From assembly GCA_019247135.1 (NCBI GenBank), contig JAFAPL010000298.1, forward strand, positions 1 through 15,905: a stretch of 15,905 bases of DNA. Direction: 5' to 3'. This document shows positions 15,613 to 15,905 of the stretch, piece by piece. Each line of letters starts with the position of its first letter. Positions within the stretch are counted from its first letter, which is position 1. The notes under the pieces are model-generated. The model was given only the letters and a program-made list of their open reading frames with translations. It was not told the origin of the DNA and made no database searches. A program made the translations under genes and the position numbers. The stretch is from Chloroflexota bacterium. Its GTDB lineage: Bacteria > Chloroflexota > UBA6077 > CF-72.

Positions 15613-15905
15613 TTGTGCCCCCACGCCGCGCGGCGGGGACTCGTACTTGCCATCCGGCGTGGCAGAGCGCACGGCGAGCGGCTCGCCGACCACCTTGTAG
15701 ACGGCCTCGAGCAGCTCTTGCAGGTCGAACGGCTTGGTGATGCACGCCGACGCGCCGAGCTGCGCGGCACATTCTTCTGCGCTGTAGGCCGCGCTCAGCA
15801 CGATGATTGGAATCTCATCGTGGTCGGCATTCAGCCGCATGAGCTCACGCAGACCCGCGCCGTCGAGCATCGGCATCATCAGGTCCAGGATCAGCGCATG
15901 CGGTC
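15577..15905 (-). CDS. response-regulator receiver domain, 3' part (5' end outside window)
   Basis: The frame enters from the right edge and reads LILDLMMPMLDGAGLRELM, where the Asp of LILDLMMP is the phospho-acceptor of a two-component receiver domain. IIVLSAAYS supplies the conserved Ser/Thr strand, and ITKPFDLQELLEAV the conserved Lys and the last helix. No output domain follows. Only about 30 residues remain, the last 20 or so translated from the GC-rich palindrome and repeat copy B. It is therefore a single-domain CheY-like regulator, or the receiver end of a larger protein starting beyond the window. The natural C-terminus may have been replaced or extended by the repeat. It converges on the dipeptidase-like gene. 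Confidence 0.88.
   Translation of the reverse strand, partial: PHALILDLMMPMLDGAGLRELMRLNADHDEIPIIVLSAAYSAEECAAQLGASACITKPFDLQELLEAVYKVVGEPLAVRSATPDGKYESPPRGVGAQILSEGPRGEAL
15619..15638. repeat. GC-rich palindrome at the response-regulator 3' end
   Basis: CGCCGCGCGGCG at 15624-15635 is a perfect 12-bp palindrome, flanked by CCCC on the left and GGG on the right with one unpaired A. It directly adjoins repeat copy B and lies inside the last 20 codons of the minus-strand reading frame. Confidence 0.5.

Overview
The window is a high-GC bacterial chromosomal segment, probably from an uncultured soil or sediment Chloroflexota-like organism. The best clue is the peptide-type solute-binding lipoprotein at 4449-6284: a Tat-like 'TRRRVLG' leader, a lipobox cysteine, then a long Ala/Pro/Thr linker, a style common in that phylum. 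The phylum call is inference; no rRNA or marker gene is present. The DNA is accessory or metabolic in character, with 13 intact or nearly intact protein genes, one frameshifted gene, one gene broken by an insertion sequence, one tRNA and one gene cut by the window edge.

Left part (1-4448). A complete tRNA-Gly(UCC) with encoded CCA runs up to the first base of the stop codon of a convergent PF04185-type phosphoesterase (154-1683, minus). Divergent from it is a pair made of an AraC-type DNA-binding protein and a VOC-fold protein. Next, an intact 1163-bp IS630-family element (3109-4271) sits inside a small minus-strand gene. When the IS and one copy of the duplicated TA are removed, a continuous 138-codon frame appears with the GGQ motif and basic tail of the ribosome-rescue hydrolase ArfB. 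The reading frame is restored exactly, so this is an IS-inactivated arfB.

Middle part (4449-8588). A solitary ABC solute-binding lipoprotein (plus) converges on a small putative stress-type protein (minus). Upstream of that lies a leftward operon: a DUF3237 protein, then ligA and ligB of a protocatechuate 4,5-dioxygenase-type extradiol dioxygenase. The ligA stop overlaps the ligB start.

Right part (8637-15531). A tightly packed rightward operon diverges from the ligAB operon. It encodes a molybdopterin hydroxylase large subunit (with a one-base frameshift near 9724), an exported C39-like cysteine-peptidase-fold protein, a metal-dependent amidohydrolase, an MFS transporter, a 63-residue single-span membrane protein and an M19 dipeptidase-like hydrolase. 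The combination suggests uptake, hydroxylation and hydrolysis of an organic substrate, with aromatic ring cleavage encoded by the divergent arm. The substrate cannot be read from the sequence. The window closes with the 3' part of a response-regulator receiver gene on the minus strand, whose last codons run into a GC-rich hairpin repeat related to a second copy near 6761.
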